The notes under the pieces: model-generated
What the model was told of the DNA's origin: nothing
The model's input: only the letters and a program-made list of their open reading frames with translations
The model's database searches: none
Assembly (NCBI RefSeq): GCF_001700965.1
Contig: NZ_CP016756.1
Location: forward strand, 620,001-684,000
Reading direction: 5' to 3'
Length of the DNA: 64,000 nucleotides
Source: Stenotrophomonas nitritireducens
Lineage (GTDB): Bacteria > Pseudomonadota > Gammaproteobacteria > Xanthomonadales > Xanthomonadaceae
Program-made: the position numbers and the translations under genes
Part shown: in pieces, positions 35,557 to 44,591 of the stretch
How positions within the stretch are numbered: position 1 is the first letter of the stretch
How the letters are laid out: each line of letters opens with the position of its first letter

Positions 35557-36849
35557 ATGTCCGTGGACGCCGCTGCATCCGTTTACCCACCAAGCTGGTA
35601 CGCCGCCAGTCAACCCGAGCTCGCCGCGCATGCACCGCTGCGTGGGCAGGCGCGTGCCGACGTGGCCGTGCTCGGCGCCGGTTACACGGGCCTGACGGCC
35701 GCACTGGCCCTGGCCGAAAAGGGCTACAAGGTCACCGTGCTGGAGGCCGAGCGGATCGGCTGGGGCGCTTCCGGCCGCAACGGTGGCCAAGCCATCGTCG
35801 GCTACGGCTGCGAGCAGGACACGCTGGAAGCGCTGATCGGCGACGACGATGCGCGGCTGCTGTTCGATTTCTCGCGCGATGGCATGCACATGCTCAAGCA
35901 GCGCATCGCCCGGCATGGCATCGACTGCGATTGGCGTGACGGCCATGCCAGCGTGCCGATCCACCCGCGTCAGGAACGTGCCCTGCGTGCCGACATCGAG
36001 CGCATGGCGCAGCGCTACGACTATCCGCTGGAATGGTGGGACCGCCCGCGCCTGCAGCAGGAGCTGGCCAGCGACCGTTACCTGGGTGCGATGTACGACC
36101 CTGCCAGCGGCCATCTGCATCCCTTGGCCTATGCGCAGGGCCTGGCCCAGGCGGCGGTGGCCGCGGGCGTCACCGTGCACGAGCATTCACCGGTCACCCG
36201 CCTGCAGCGCGGCACGCAGCCGGCGCTGATCACCGACCACGGCCGCGTCGATGCCGATTTCGTCGTATTGGCTGGCAACGCCTGGCTGCAGGGCATCGCA
36301 CCCGAGCTGGAAACCCGGATGATGCCGGTCGGCACCTATATCGGTGCCACCCAGCCGCTCGGCGCCGAGCGCGCACGCGCACTGATCCGCAACGACATGG
36401 CCGTGGCCGATGTGAACTGGGCGCTGGACTACTTCCGGCTCAGCCGCGACCACCGCCTGCTGTTCGGCGGCCAAGCCAACTATTCCGCACTGCCACCGCC
36501 GGGCCTGCGCGCCAGCATGACCCGCCGTATGCGCCGGGTATTCCCGCAACTGGCCGACGTCGAGATGGAATACGTGTGGGGCGGCTATATCGACATCACC
36601 CGCAACCGCGCCCCGCATTGGGGCCGGATCACCCCGAACGTGTATTTCGCCCAGGGATTTTCCGGCCACGGCGTCGCCAGCACCGGGCTGGCCGGTGAAG
36701 TGATCGCCGCCGCCATTGCCGGCCAGGCGCAGCGTCTGGACGTGTTCGAACGCATCCCGCACGGCGTGTTCCCCGGCGGCAAGGCCCTGCGCATGCCGCT
36801 GTTGGTGGCGGCCATGTCCTGGTACAAGCTGCGCGACCTGCTCTGGTAA
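35557..36849 (+). CDS. puuB: Gamma-glutamylputrescine oxidoreductase (FAD)
   Basis: The 430-residue flavoprotein of the DAO family has a Rossmann FAD motif VLGAGYTGLTAALALAEKG (about residues 38-56), the WGASGRNGGQ loop, and a C-terminal GFSGHGVASTGLAG segment. PuuB oxidises gamma-glutamylputrescine to the aldehyde with peroxide release. It follows the divergent control region shared with puuD. Confidence 0.92.
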   Translation: MSVDAAASVYPPSWYAASQPELAAHAPLRGQARADVAVLGAGYTGLTAALALAEKGYKVTVLEAERIGWGASGRNGGQAIVGYGCEQDTLEALIGDDDARLLFDFSRDGMHMLKQRIARHGIDCDWRDGHASVPIHPRQERALRADIERMAQRYDYPLEWWDRPRLQQELASDRYLGAMYDPASGHLHPLAYAQGLAQAAVAAGVTVHEHSPVTRLQRGTQPALITDHGRVDADFVVLAGNAWLQGIAPELETRMMPVGTYIGATQPLGAERARALIRNDMAVADVNWALDYFRLSRDHRLLFGGQANYSALPPPGLRASMTRRMRRVFPQLADVEMEYVWGGYIDITRNRAPHWGRITPNVYFAQGFSGHGVASTGLAGEVIAAAIAGQAQRLDVFERIPHGVFPGGKALRMPLLVAAMSWYKLRDLLW

Positions 36850-36981
36850 GGCCCGAGCACGGGGCGAGTGCGGCAAGCGGCAATGTCGACCGGTGGGTGA
36901 AGGCCAGCCTTCACGCCGGCGCGGCAACCGCAACGCGCGCTCCACCTCAAGTTCTTACGGCAGCTGCCGTTACACGTTCCG

Positions 36982-38310
36982 ATGCTCCCTACTCTCGCCC
37001 CTCTTGCCACTCCGCCACAGCTCGCGTTCGACAGCCCGTCGATCACGCCGCTGCCGCAGCGCATTCTGCTGGTGGAGAACTCGCGCACCTTCACCACGAT
37101 GCTGCGCGAGGCCATCGAGCAACGCCTGGAGCTGCCGGTCAGCGTCGCTTCCAGCCTGGCCGAAGCCGGCGAGCTGCTGGACCGCGAAGACGGTTGGTTC
37201 CTGGTGCTGACCGGGCTGGTGCTGACCGATGGCGACCGCGACCAGGTGGTGCAGTACTTCGTCAACCGCGGGCTGCCGACCATCGTGGTCAGCGGGGTCT
37301 ATGACGAAGACCTGCGCAAGCGCGTGCTGCAGCAGCAGATCATCGACTACGTCCTGAAGAACACACCGGGCAGCATCGACTATCTGGTCTGGCTGGTACA
37401 GCGCATGGAGCGCAACCGCCGCATCGCCGCATTGGTGGTGGACGATTCGCCGTCGGCGCGCGCCTATGCCGCCGCCTTGCTGGCGATGTACGGCTACCAC
37501 GTCATCGAGGCCGATGACGGCGCCTCGGCGCTGCGCGCGATCGAGGCCGACCCGGCCATCCGCCTGGTCATCGTCGATGAGGAGATGCCCGGCATGCAGG
37601 GCGTGGAACTGACCCGCCGGCTGCGCGCCCTGCGTGCACGCGACAAGGTGGCGGTGATCGGCATTTCCGGCAACACCGATCCCTCGCTGATCCCGCGCTT
37701 CCTCAAGAACGGCGCCAATGACTTCCTGCGCAAGCCGTTCTCGCGCGAGGAATTCTTCTGCCGGGTCTCGCAGAACGTGGACCAGCTGGAACTGATCGGC
37801 ACACTGCAAGATCTGGCTACCCGCGATTTCCTGACCGGCCTGCCCAACCGCCGCAGCTTTCTGGAACAGAGCCAGCGCCAGCTCGGCGCCGCCGACAACG
37901 CCGGCATGGTGGCGGTGGCCATGGTCGACATCGACCATTTCAAGCACATCAATGACAGCCTCGGCCACGAGGCCGGAGACCAGGCCATCCGCGCCGTCGC
38001 CTCGGTACTGCAGGCGCATACGCGCGCGCACGACATCAGCGCGCGCTTTGGCGGCGAGGAGTTCTGCCTGATGGTCAGCGGCATGGACGCTGCCGCCAGC
38101 ACCGACCATTTTGAACAGATGCGGCAGGCGGTGGCCGCCTTGCGCCTGCCGTTCGGCGACAACGTCCTGCGCATGACGGTCAGCATCGGCGTCTGCCGCA
38201 TGCCGCTGCGTGGCGGCAACCTGCACCTGCTTATCACCGAAGCCGATCGCCAGCTGTACCTGGCCAAGGCAGGCGGGCGCAACCGTATCTGCAGCAGCGA
38301 TACGCATTGA
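36982..38310 (+). CDS. REC-REC-GGDEF diguanylate cyclase response regulator
   Basis: The 442-residue protein has two receiver domains and a GGDEF domain, as in PleD. REC1 (about residues 26-145) seems unable to be phosphorylated: it starts LVENS instead of an acidic pair and has LTGLVL where the Asp should be. REC2 (about 147-262) is normal (VVDDSPSAR, VIVDEEMPGM, conserved Lys in RKPF). The GGDEF active site is GGEEF at residues 357-361, and RAHD at 348-351 is an RxxD inhibitory site at the standard spacing. It should make cyclic di-GMP, under control of REC2. No histidine kinase is beside it; the next gene is a bacteriohemerythrin. Confidence 0.93.
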   Translation: MLPTLAPLATPPQLAFDSPSITPLPQRILLVENSRTFTTMLREAIEQRLELPVSVASSLAEAGELLDREDGWFLVLTGLVLTDGDRDQVVQYFVNRGLPTIVVSGVYDEDLRKRVLQQQIIDYVLKNTPGSIDYLVWLVQRMERNRRIAALVVDDSPSARAYAAALLAMYGYHVIEADDGASALRAIEADPAIRLVIVDEEMPGMQGVELTRRLRALRARDKVAVIGISGNTDPSLIPRFLKNGANDFLRKPFSREEFFCRVSQNVDQLELIGTLQDLATRDFLTGLPNRRSFLEQSQRQLGAADNAGMVAVAMVDIDHFKHINDSLGHEAGDQAIRAVASVLQAHTRAHDISARFGGEEFCLMVSGMDAAASTDHFEQMRQAVAALRLPFGDNVLRMTVSIGVCRMPLRGGNLHLLITEADRQLYLAKAGGRNRICSSDTH

Positions 38311-38358
38311 ACGCGATCAGCCCGCGATCTGAACGAAAACCGCGCTGAAAACCCGGCA

Positions 38359-38407
38359 TTGATCCAGATCAACGCGCCGGCCCGGTGCGCTCCCTAAAGT
38401 GCAGCTC
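38359..38407 (+). promoter_or_regulatory. FNR/Anr-type box and promoter of the bacteriohemerythrin gene
   Basis: TTGATCCAGATCAA (38359-38372) is a perfect match to the FNR consensus TTGAT-N4-ATCAA. A -10-like TAAAGT lies at 38395-38400. A start near 38407 would put the box centre at -41.5, the class II activator position. Confidence 0.65.
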
Positions 38408-38432
38408 AACGCACGCAGAGGGAGAAGGGGCG

Positions 38433-38894
38433 GTGGCATTACTGGTTTGGCAGGACGATCTCAATACGGGTGTGGAGGTCATCGACCACCAGCACATGCG
38501 CATCGTGGAGATGCTTAACCACCTGCATGTTGCGCAGAAAAGCCTCGAGCGCGTTGCCGTGGCCGAAGTCATCGACGAACTGGTGGACTACACCATGTCG
38601 CACTTCGCTTTCGAAGAAGAATTGATGGAAGAAGCCGGCTACCCGTTCTGCGCCGCGCACAAGCGCGTGCATGAAGTGTTCGGCAAACGCGTCTCCGAAT
38701 ACCGCTTGCGCTTCCAGGCCGGTGAGGACGTCACCGACGAGCTGCGCAACATGCTGTCACGCTGGCTGTTCAACCACATCCGTGGCGACGACAAGGCCTA
38801 TGCCGAACACGTGAAGCGCCACCTCAACCAGTTTGCGCGTGATCATCAGGAAGGCAGCTGGCTGGGCCGCACGCTGAAACGCCTATTCCGCTGA
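38433..38894 (+). CDS. Bacteriohemerythrin
   Basis: From the GTG at 38433 the protein is 153 residues. All di-iron ligand motifs of the hemerythrin four-helix bundle are seen: [33 protein letters not shown] and [12 protein letters not shown]. It binds oxygen reversibly and may carry, store or sense it. The GTG has AGAAGGGG before it; an ATG-type start at 38385 would add 16 unlikely residues. An FNR-type box upstream suggests induction at low oxygen. Confidence 0.9.
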   Translation: MALLVWQDDLNTGVEVIDHQHMRIVEMLNHLHVAQKSLERVAVAEVIDELVDYTMSHFAFEEELMEEAGYPFCAAHKRVHEVFGKRVSEYRLRFQAGEDVTDELRNMLSRWLFNHIRGDDKAYAEHVKRHLNQFARDHQEGSWLGRTLKRLFR

Positions 38895-39030
38895 GCCCTT
38901 GTTTGCGGGAGCAAGCAGTTGCCGGCACCTCCACAGATGCCGCAATCGCACCGCTCCCGGGTTTTCCGCCGCAGGTACGCCGCGAGGCGCACAGGTTGCC
39001 GATCTGTGTGGGATTGGCGCTGGTCGCGAC

Positions 39031-40329
39031 TTACGGCGTTCCTGCGGCACCCCTGCCCTGCCGCCGCTTGATCGCCAGCAGGGCCAGGCCGGTCAGCAGC
39101 GCGGTAGCGCACAGGTAGCCGCCGACAGCGGCGATGCCGAATTTGCCGGCCAACCAGGTTGCCGCATATGGCGCCGGCGCCGCGCCCAGGATGCCGGCAA
39201 GATTGAATGACAGCGACGCGCCGGTATAGCGCACCTGCACCGGGTACAGCCCCGCCAGCATGGTGCCGCAGGGCCCATAGGTCAGCCCCATCAGGAACAG
39301 CCCCAACGACAGGAACAGCAGTACCTGCAACGGATGACCGGCCTGGAACAACGGCTGGAAAAACAAGCCGAACAGGAAGATGCCCAGCGTCGCCCACAAC
39401 ATTGCCTTGACGGTGCCGTGCCGGTCGCCATACAGCGCCGCCAGCGGTATGCCGGCCGCGAAGAACAGGATGCCGATCATCTGCAGCAGCAGGAAATCCT
39501 CACGTGCATAGCCCAGGGTCGAAGTGCCATAGCCCAGCGTGAAGACCGTCATCAGATAGAACAGCACAAAGGTGGCGAACGCCGCCAAGGTGCCGGCCAG
39601 CACGGCAAACCCGTGGCCGAGCAGCACCTCGCGCATTGGCAGGCGCACCCGCTGGCCCTGCTCCAGCGCCTTCTGGAAATCCGGCGTCTCGCGGATGTTC
39701 AAACGCACCCACAGGCCCACGATCACCAGCAGCGCACTGGCAATGAACGGCACCCGCCAGCCCCAGGCCAGGAAGCTGGCGTCATCCAGTACCCGCCCCA
39801 GCACCAGGAAGGTGCCAGCCGACAGCAGGAAGCCCAACGGCGCCCCCAGCTGGGGGAACATGCCGTACCAGGCACGCTTGCCGGGTGGCGCGTTCTCGGT
39901 CGCCAGCAGCACCGCACCGCCCCATTCCCCGCCCAGCCCCAGGCCCTGACCGAACCGGCACAGCGCCAGCAGCAGCGGCGCGATCACGCCGATGTCGTGG
40001 TAGGTCGGCAGCAGACCGATGGCCACCGTCGACAGGCCCATGGTCAGCAGCGCCGCGACCAGCGTGGCCTTGCGCCCGATCCGGTCGCCGTAATGGCCAA
40101 ATACCGCCGAGCCCACCGGCCGGGCGATGAAGGCGACGGCAAAGGTTGCCAGCGACTGCAGCAGTGCCGCGTCGTTGCTGCTCTCGGGGAAGAACAGCTT
40201 GGGGAACACCAGCACCGCCGCCGTGGCGTAGATGTAGAAGTCGAAAAATTCGATGGTGGTGCCGATCAGGCTGGCCGCCAGTACGCGGCGCGGGGAGTTC
40301 AGGGGGGCAGAGCTGGCGGCAGCGGGCAT
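39031..40329 (-). CDS. MFS transporter, metabolite:H+ symporter family
   Basis: The 432-residue protein has 12 membrane helices and the MHS (ProP/MhpT-like) signatures: EFFDFYIYATAAV in helix 1, GHYGDRIGRKATL in the 2-3 loop, and GLGLGGEWGGAVLL. The substrate cannot be read. The ATG at 40329 begins just before helix 1; the frame is open further but without membrane features. No strong ribosome-binding site is seen. It is convergent with the bacteriohemerythrin gene. Confidence 0.87.
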   Translation of the reverse strand: MPAAASSAPLNSPRRVLAASLIGTTIEFFDFYIYATAAVLVFPKLFFPESSNDAALLQSLATFAVAFIARPVGSAVFGHYGDRIGRKATLVAALLTMGLSTVAIGLLPTYHDIGVIAPLLLALCRFGQGLGLGGEWGGAVLLATENAPPGKRAWYGMFPQLGAPLGFLLSAGTFLVLGRVLDDASFLAWGWRVPFIASALLVIVGLWVRLNIRETPDFQKALEQGQRVRLPMREVLLGHGFAVLAGTLAAFATFVLFYLMTVFTLGYGTSTLGYAREDFLLLQMIGILFFAAGIPLAALYGDRHGTVKAMLWATLGIFLFGLFFQPLFQAGHPLQVLLFLSLGLFLMGLTYGPCGTMLAGLYPVQVRYTGASLSFNLAGILGAAPAPYAATWLAGKFGIAAVGGYLCATALLTGLALLAIKRRQGRGAAGTP

Positions 40330-40486
40330 GGGCGTTGCGGAAGAAAGAGTAGCGGCAGTCTGCCATGCACCGCCGCCGCCACTGCCAATTGGTTGCAGCC
40401 GACACCGTCCTTCCGCGGCCGGCCCAGTCCGGGGCATGCGAGCGGAACCTATTGCTGTACCTTGCGGTCACAACAGCGCCCCCCGC

Positions 40487-41131
40487 ATGGATGCAATGGT
40501 GATGCCGGCAATTTCCAGATCTTTCCCACACCTGAGCGCAGCGTTGGTGGTCATCGCGGTGCATGTGGCCATTGCGTTGTGGCTGCTGCAGCCGCGCCAA
40601 TACCGGCCCACCGACAATGGTGTACGTACCAGCCTGCGCTGGCTGCTGCCACGGCCTGTACCGCCGCGCCCGCCAGCCACGGCAGCCACGGCAGCCAGGC
40701 AACCGGCGCGCTCCAGCCAATTTCCGCCATCGCGGGCGCGGCAATCCCCCTCACAACCCTCGCCTTCCTCGATCGAGCAGGCCACGGCAAGTCCGTCACA
40801 GCCGCGCTTGGACCTGAGCATCCCCGACACTGCCCCTGGCGGTGCTGCACCGAACGCCGACACCTTCGCCCATCAGCCCTTCCGCCGGCTCAACAACGAC
40901 CCGGCCTTTCAGCATGCGCCGCGCTACTTCCGCCTGAAGCCGCAGATGAGCCCCCGCCAGATGATCCAGGGGGTTGCCCGCAATTTGGGCTTTTGGCCGC
41001 CTGGCTACGAAATAGACCCCTGCAGCCTTAGCCGAAACGAGGTGAACCATCTCCAGAATGCGGTGAGCGAGGACGACCGTGCCGCCCTGCGCGGCGCCTT
41101 GCTGCAGGAAAGTGCGCGTTGCCGCCGTTGA
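40487..41131 (+). CDS. Proline-rich inner-membrane protein of unknown function
   Basis: The 214-residue protein has one N-terminal membrane helix (residues about 17-34), a long Pro/Ser/Ala-rich linker (about 50-130) and a small C-terminal domain with two cysteines (DPCSLSRNE and SARCRR). No family recognised. The start is unsure: ATGs at 40487, 40496 and 40502 are all in frame and none has a clear ribosome-binding site. Confidence 0.6.
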   Translation: MDAMVMPAISRSFPHLSAALVVIAVHVAIALWLLQPRQYRPTDNGVRTSLRWLLPRPVPPRPPATAATAARQPARSSQFPPSRARQSPSQPSPSSIEQATASPSQPRLDLSIPDTAPGGAAPNADTFAHQPFRRLNNDPAFQHAPRYFRLKPQMSPRQMIQGVARNLGFWPPGYEIDPCSLSRNEVNHLQNAVSEDDRAALRGALLQESARCRR

Positions 41132-41337
41132 TATCTGCGTGATTCCCCACGGCTGCAAGGTGACGTGCAGCACATGCGAAGAAACACTCTGCGAACACTT
41201 TCTTGCGTTCCCCTGCACATCGATTAACCGCAGCCGGTTGCGCAGACGTCAAGCCGCGTCAATTCACGGACCGATACAGGGGTGCGCCTTTAGGGTTGAT
41301 CCGCGCCAGAAGCGCCCGAATCCGAAGGAGCAGACCG

Positions 41338-41772
41338 ATGAACAACCGACCCCTACGTACTGCCTTGTTTGCCGCTGTGGTGGCAATGGCCGGCAGCGGT
41401 ATCGCCCAGGCCCAGGATGCCTTGACCGCCCCGCAGGTTCGCGCACAGCTGGAAGCGCAGGGCTATACCAACATCAACGACGTCAAATTCGAAGATGGCA
41501 TGTGGGAGGCAGATGCGAAGAGTGCCGATGGCAAGCAGGTGGATGTGAAGCTCGACCCGCGCACGGGCAACGTGTATCCCGACAAGGCGGTTTCGCAGCT
41601 GAGCGAGGCGGACATACGCGCGCAGCTTTCCAGTGCCGGCTATACCGGTGTCAGCGACGTCAAACTCGACGATGGCATGTGGAAGGCCAAGGCCAGGACC
41701 GCCGGCGGCGAGAAGGTCAAGGTCCGTCTGGACCCGGCAACCGGCGCCGTGGTTGCGCAAGAAAAGGATTGA
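41338..41772 (+). CDS. Secreted protein with two PepSY-like repeats
   Basis: The 144-residue protein has a signal peptide (cleavage after AQA near residue 24) and two about 50-residue repeats, each with L-x-AQL-x-x-x-GYT, then V-KF/LD-DGMW-A, then VKLDP-TG. They resemble PepSY domains, which often inhibit peptidases or bind in the periplasm. A strong ribosome-binding site (AAGGAG) precedes the ATG. It stands alone. Confidence 0.82.
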   Translation: MNNRPLRTALFAAVVAMAGSGIAQAQDALTAPQVRAQLEAQGYTNINDVKFEDGMWEADAKSADGKQVDVKLDPRTGNVYPDKAVSQLSEADIRAQLSSAGYTGVSDVKLDDGMWKAKARTAGGEKVKVRLDPATGAVVAQEKD

Positions 41773-41803
41773 TGCGCACACAGGCTCAGCGCTGCACGCA
41801 TCA

Positions 41804-41944
41804 CCCCTCCCCTTTGGCCTAGCCAAGGGGGAGGTTGGGAGGGGGTAGCTTTTGTTGTTGCGTATGAAGCTTCAAAGGCCAGAACCAAAGCGCAACAGTA
41901 AACCCCTCCCCAACCCTCCCCTTCGCTGCCGAAAGGGAGGGAGC
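41804..41944. repeat. Two CCCTCC-type hairpins
   Basis: Two copies of the CCCTCCCC..GGGAGGG hairpin lie at about 41804-41834 and 41914-41941. They fill the convergent gap between the PepSY gene and puuC and could help end both transcripts. Confidence 0.8.
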
Positions 41945-41997
41945 AGAGCGCAGCGCTACATGCAACGCCCCTCCCTGGCCCAGCCAGGGGCCGCATA

Positions 41998-43500
41998 TTA
42001 GCCTTCCAGATTGATCCAGGTGGCCTTCATCTCGGTGTACTTGTCGAAGGCGTGCAGCGACTTGTCGCGGCCGTTGCCCGACTGCTTGTAGCCGCCGAAC
42101 GGCGCGGTCATGTCGCCGCCGTCCCAGTAGTTGACCCACACACTGCCCGCGCGCAGTCCGCGTGCAAGCCGATGCGCGCGCGAAATGTCGCGCGTCCACA
42201 CACCCGCAGCCAGGCCATATTCGGTGTCATTGGCCAGCTGCAAGGCCTGCTGCTCACCATCAAACGCAATCACCGACAGCACCGGCCCAAAAATCTCCTC
42301 GCGGGCAATCCGCTGTTGCGGGCTTACCTCATCAAACACGGTCGGCTCGATGTAGCAGCCACCAGAAACTACCTCCGCACGTTTGCCACCCAGCAGCAGG
42401 CGCGCGCCTTCGGCAGTGCCCTGTTCGATGTAGCCGAGCACCCGCTGGGTCTGCGCTTCATCCACCATCGCGCCCATCGCGGCCTTGGGCTCGAACGGGT
42501 GCGCCGGCTGCATATGCCGGCCGTGTTCAATGACCTTGGCGACAAACGAATCCTTGATCGAGCGTTCCACCAGCAAGCGCGAACCCGCCGTGCATACCTC
42601 GCCCTGGTTGTAGAAAATGGCACTCGCCGCCGCCTCGGCAGCTTTGTCCAGATCCGGCGCGTCGGCAAATACGATGTTCGGGCTCTTGCCGCCGCATTCC
42701 ATGTAGGCACGTTTCATGTTCGACAGGCCCGCACATTGCAGCAGGCGCTTGCCCACGGCCGTTGAGCCGGTGAACACCAGGCCGTCCACATCCATGTGCA
42801 ACGCCAGCGGCTCGCCCGCACCCTTGCCGTTGCCCGGCACCACGTTGAACACGCCATCCGGCACACCGGCCTCGCTCACCAGTTCAGCAAAACGCAGGGC
42901 GCTAAGCGGCGATTTCTCGGACGGCTTGAGCACCACGGAATTACCCGCCGCCAGCGCCGGCGCGATCTTCCATGCCGCCATCAACAACGGAAAATTCCAC
43001 GGCACGATGGCGCCGACCACGCCCAGTGGTTCGCGGGTGATCAGGCCCAGTTCGTTGGCGCCGGTGGGTGCCACCTCGCCATAGAGCTTGTCCACCGCTT
43101 CGGCCGTCCACTGGATGCAGCGCATCACCCCGCCGATATCGACACGGCGCGCCTCGGCGACCGGCTTGCCCATGTCCAGCGCTTCCAGCACGGCCAGTTC
43201 GTCGGCGTGCTGTTCAACCAATGCCGCCAACTTCAGCAAAACCTGCTTGCGCTTGGCCGGCTTCAGCCCGGCCCAGTGACCGGCGTTGAAACTGCGTCGT
43301 GCCGCCGCCACCGCGTGATCGACATCCACCTGGCCACATTCGGCGATGTGCCCCAGCACCCGCCCATCGATCGGGCTGATGCAGTCGAAGGTTGCGCCGG
43401 ATGCGGCATCCACATATTGGCCATTGATGAACGCGCGGGTGCGCAGCGACAGGCCGTCGGCCAGCGCCTGCCATTGTTCACGGATATGGGGGCTGTTCAT
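41998..43500 (-). CDS. puuC: Gamma-glutamyl-gamma-aminobutyraldehyde dehydrogenase
   Basis: The 500-residue aldehyde dehydrogenase has the catalytic Cys in GEVCTAGSR and Glu in YMECGGKSP, and the PWNFPLL cofactor loop. It tracks E. coli PuuC along its whole length ([39 protein letters not shown]). It oxidises gamma-glutamyl-GABA aldehyde to gamma-glutamyl-GABA. It is not joined to the rest of the Puu genes, which end 5 kb away, but it completes that pathway. Confidence 0.9.
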   Translation of the reverse strand: MNSPHIREQWQALADGLSLRTRAFINGQYVDAASGATFDCISPIDGRVLGHIAECGQVDVDHAVAAARRSFNAGHWAGLKPAKRKQVLLKLAALVEQHADELAVLEALDMGKPVAEARRVDIGGVMRCIQWTAEAVDKLYGEVAPTGANELGLITREPLGVVGAIVPWNFPLLMAAWKIAPALAAGNSVVLKPSEKSPLSALRFAELVSEAGVPDGVFNVVPGNGKGAGEPLALHMDVDGLVFTGSTAVGKRLLQCAGLSNMKRAYMECGGKSPNIVFADAPDLDKAAEAAASAIFYNQGEVCTAGSRLLVERSIKDSFVAKVIEHGRHMQPAHPFEPKAAMGAMVDEAQTQRVLGYIEQGTAEGARLLLGGKRAEVVSGGCYIEPTVFDEVSPQQRIAREEIFGPVLSVIAFDGEQQALQLANDTEYGLAAGVWTRDISRAHRLARGLRAGSVWVNYWDGGDMTAPFGGYKQSGNGRDKSLHAFDKYTEMKATWINLEG

Positions 43501-43655
43501 GCGGAGTTCCTTGTGACGAAGACGTTGCAGCAGGCCTTGATGGTACGCCGGCCACCGTAGGGCGCCGACATGGACCTGTTATTTCTGGCAAATGCAAGGG
43601 TTGGCCGTGGCCTCTGCGGGCTTCACAATGCCGCTCCACGTTTTTGGCAGCGCTC

Positions 43656-44540
43656 ATGGACATCATCGTCAACGAAGAACTCAAGGCCTATATCGATCCG
43701 CTCACGCAGGACGAGCACGACGCGCTGGAGCGCAGTCTGCTGGCCGAGGGCTGCCGCGACGCGCTGGTGCTGTGGGGCGACGTGCTGATCGACGGCCATA
43801 ACCGTTACGGCATCTGTTCCAAGCACGGCATCCCGTTCAATACGGTGCAGAACACCCGCTTCAAGTCGATGGACGATGTTCATCTGTGGATGATCGAGCA
43901 GCATCTTGGCCGCCGCAGTGTGTCCGACTACCAGCGCGGCGTGCTGGCCCTGCGCAAGCGCGACATCCTGGAAACCCGCCGCCGCGCGGAGCAGGAACAG
44001 CTGCGCCGCGAGAGCGAGGGTGAGGCCGCGCCCAGCGATGCGGGCGACAACGACAGCCCGCCGTGGGATCCGGCGCCCAAGCTGTCCAAGGCCGATCTGG
44101 CCCGCGAAGCCAAGCTCAGCCCCAGCCAGGTGACGATGATCGAGAAGATCCACGATCACGCCACCGCCGAAGTGATCGAAGCCATGCGGGTGGGCGCGAT
44201 CTCGCTCAGCGCGGCAGCCACCGTGGCCAGCCTGCCCGAGGATGAACAGCGTGCCGCTGCGCGCGGCGGCAAGGACGAGCTGAAGCAGGCCGCCAAGCGC
44301 GTGCGTGACGCCAAGCGCAAGCCCAAGGCGGCGCGCGAGGATGCCGATGACGAGGCGCAGCCGCTGAGCATGGCCGAAGCCGATGGACTGGACGCTGGCG
44401 TCGTCGACAGCGCCGAAGTTCAGACCCTGCGCCAGCGCGTGGCCTCGCTCACCGCCGAGAACCAGGCCCTGCGCATGGAACTGGATGCCCTGCGTGCGCG
44501 CATGCTGGCAGCCCAGGTCGAACAACCGACCGACGCTTGA
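43656..44540 (+). CDS. Solo ParB-like protein with C-terminal coiled coil
   Basis: The 294-residue protein has an N-terminal ParB/Srx-like domain (LIDGHNRYGICSKHGIPF), a helix-turn-helix region (LSKADLAREAKLSPSQVTMIEKI, near residues 145-167), a basic stretch, and a C-terminal leucine-rich coiled coil (QTLRQRVASLTAENQALRMEL). There is no ParA partner. It resembles the plasmid replication/partition-related proteins of xanthomonads. The ATG at 43656 lacks a strong ribosome-binding site; a TTG four codons earlier is in frame. Confidence 0.75.
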   Translation: MDIIVNEELKAYIDPLTQDEHDALERSLLAEGCRDALVLWGDVLIDGHNRYGICSKHGIPFNTVQNTRFKSMDDVHLWMIEQHLGRRSVSDYQRGVLALRKRDILETRRRAEQEQLRRESEGEAAPSDAGDNDSPPWDPAPKLSKADLAREAKLSPSQVTMIEKIHDHATAEVIEAMRVGAISLSAAATVASLPEDEQRAAARGGKDELKQAAKRVRDAKRKPKAAREDADDEAQPLSMAEADGLDAGVVDSAEVQTLRQRVASLTAENQALRMELDALRARMLAAQVEQPTDA

Positions 44541-44591
44541 TTGAGCTGAGCCGGCACCCTAGGCTGCGGTCATCCCTGCAAGGAGCATGTG

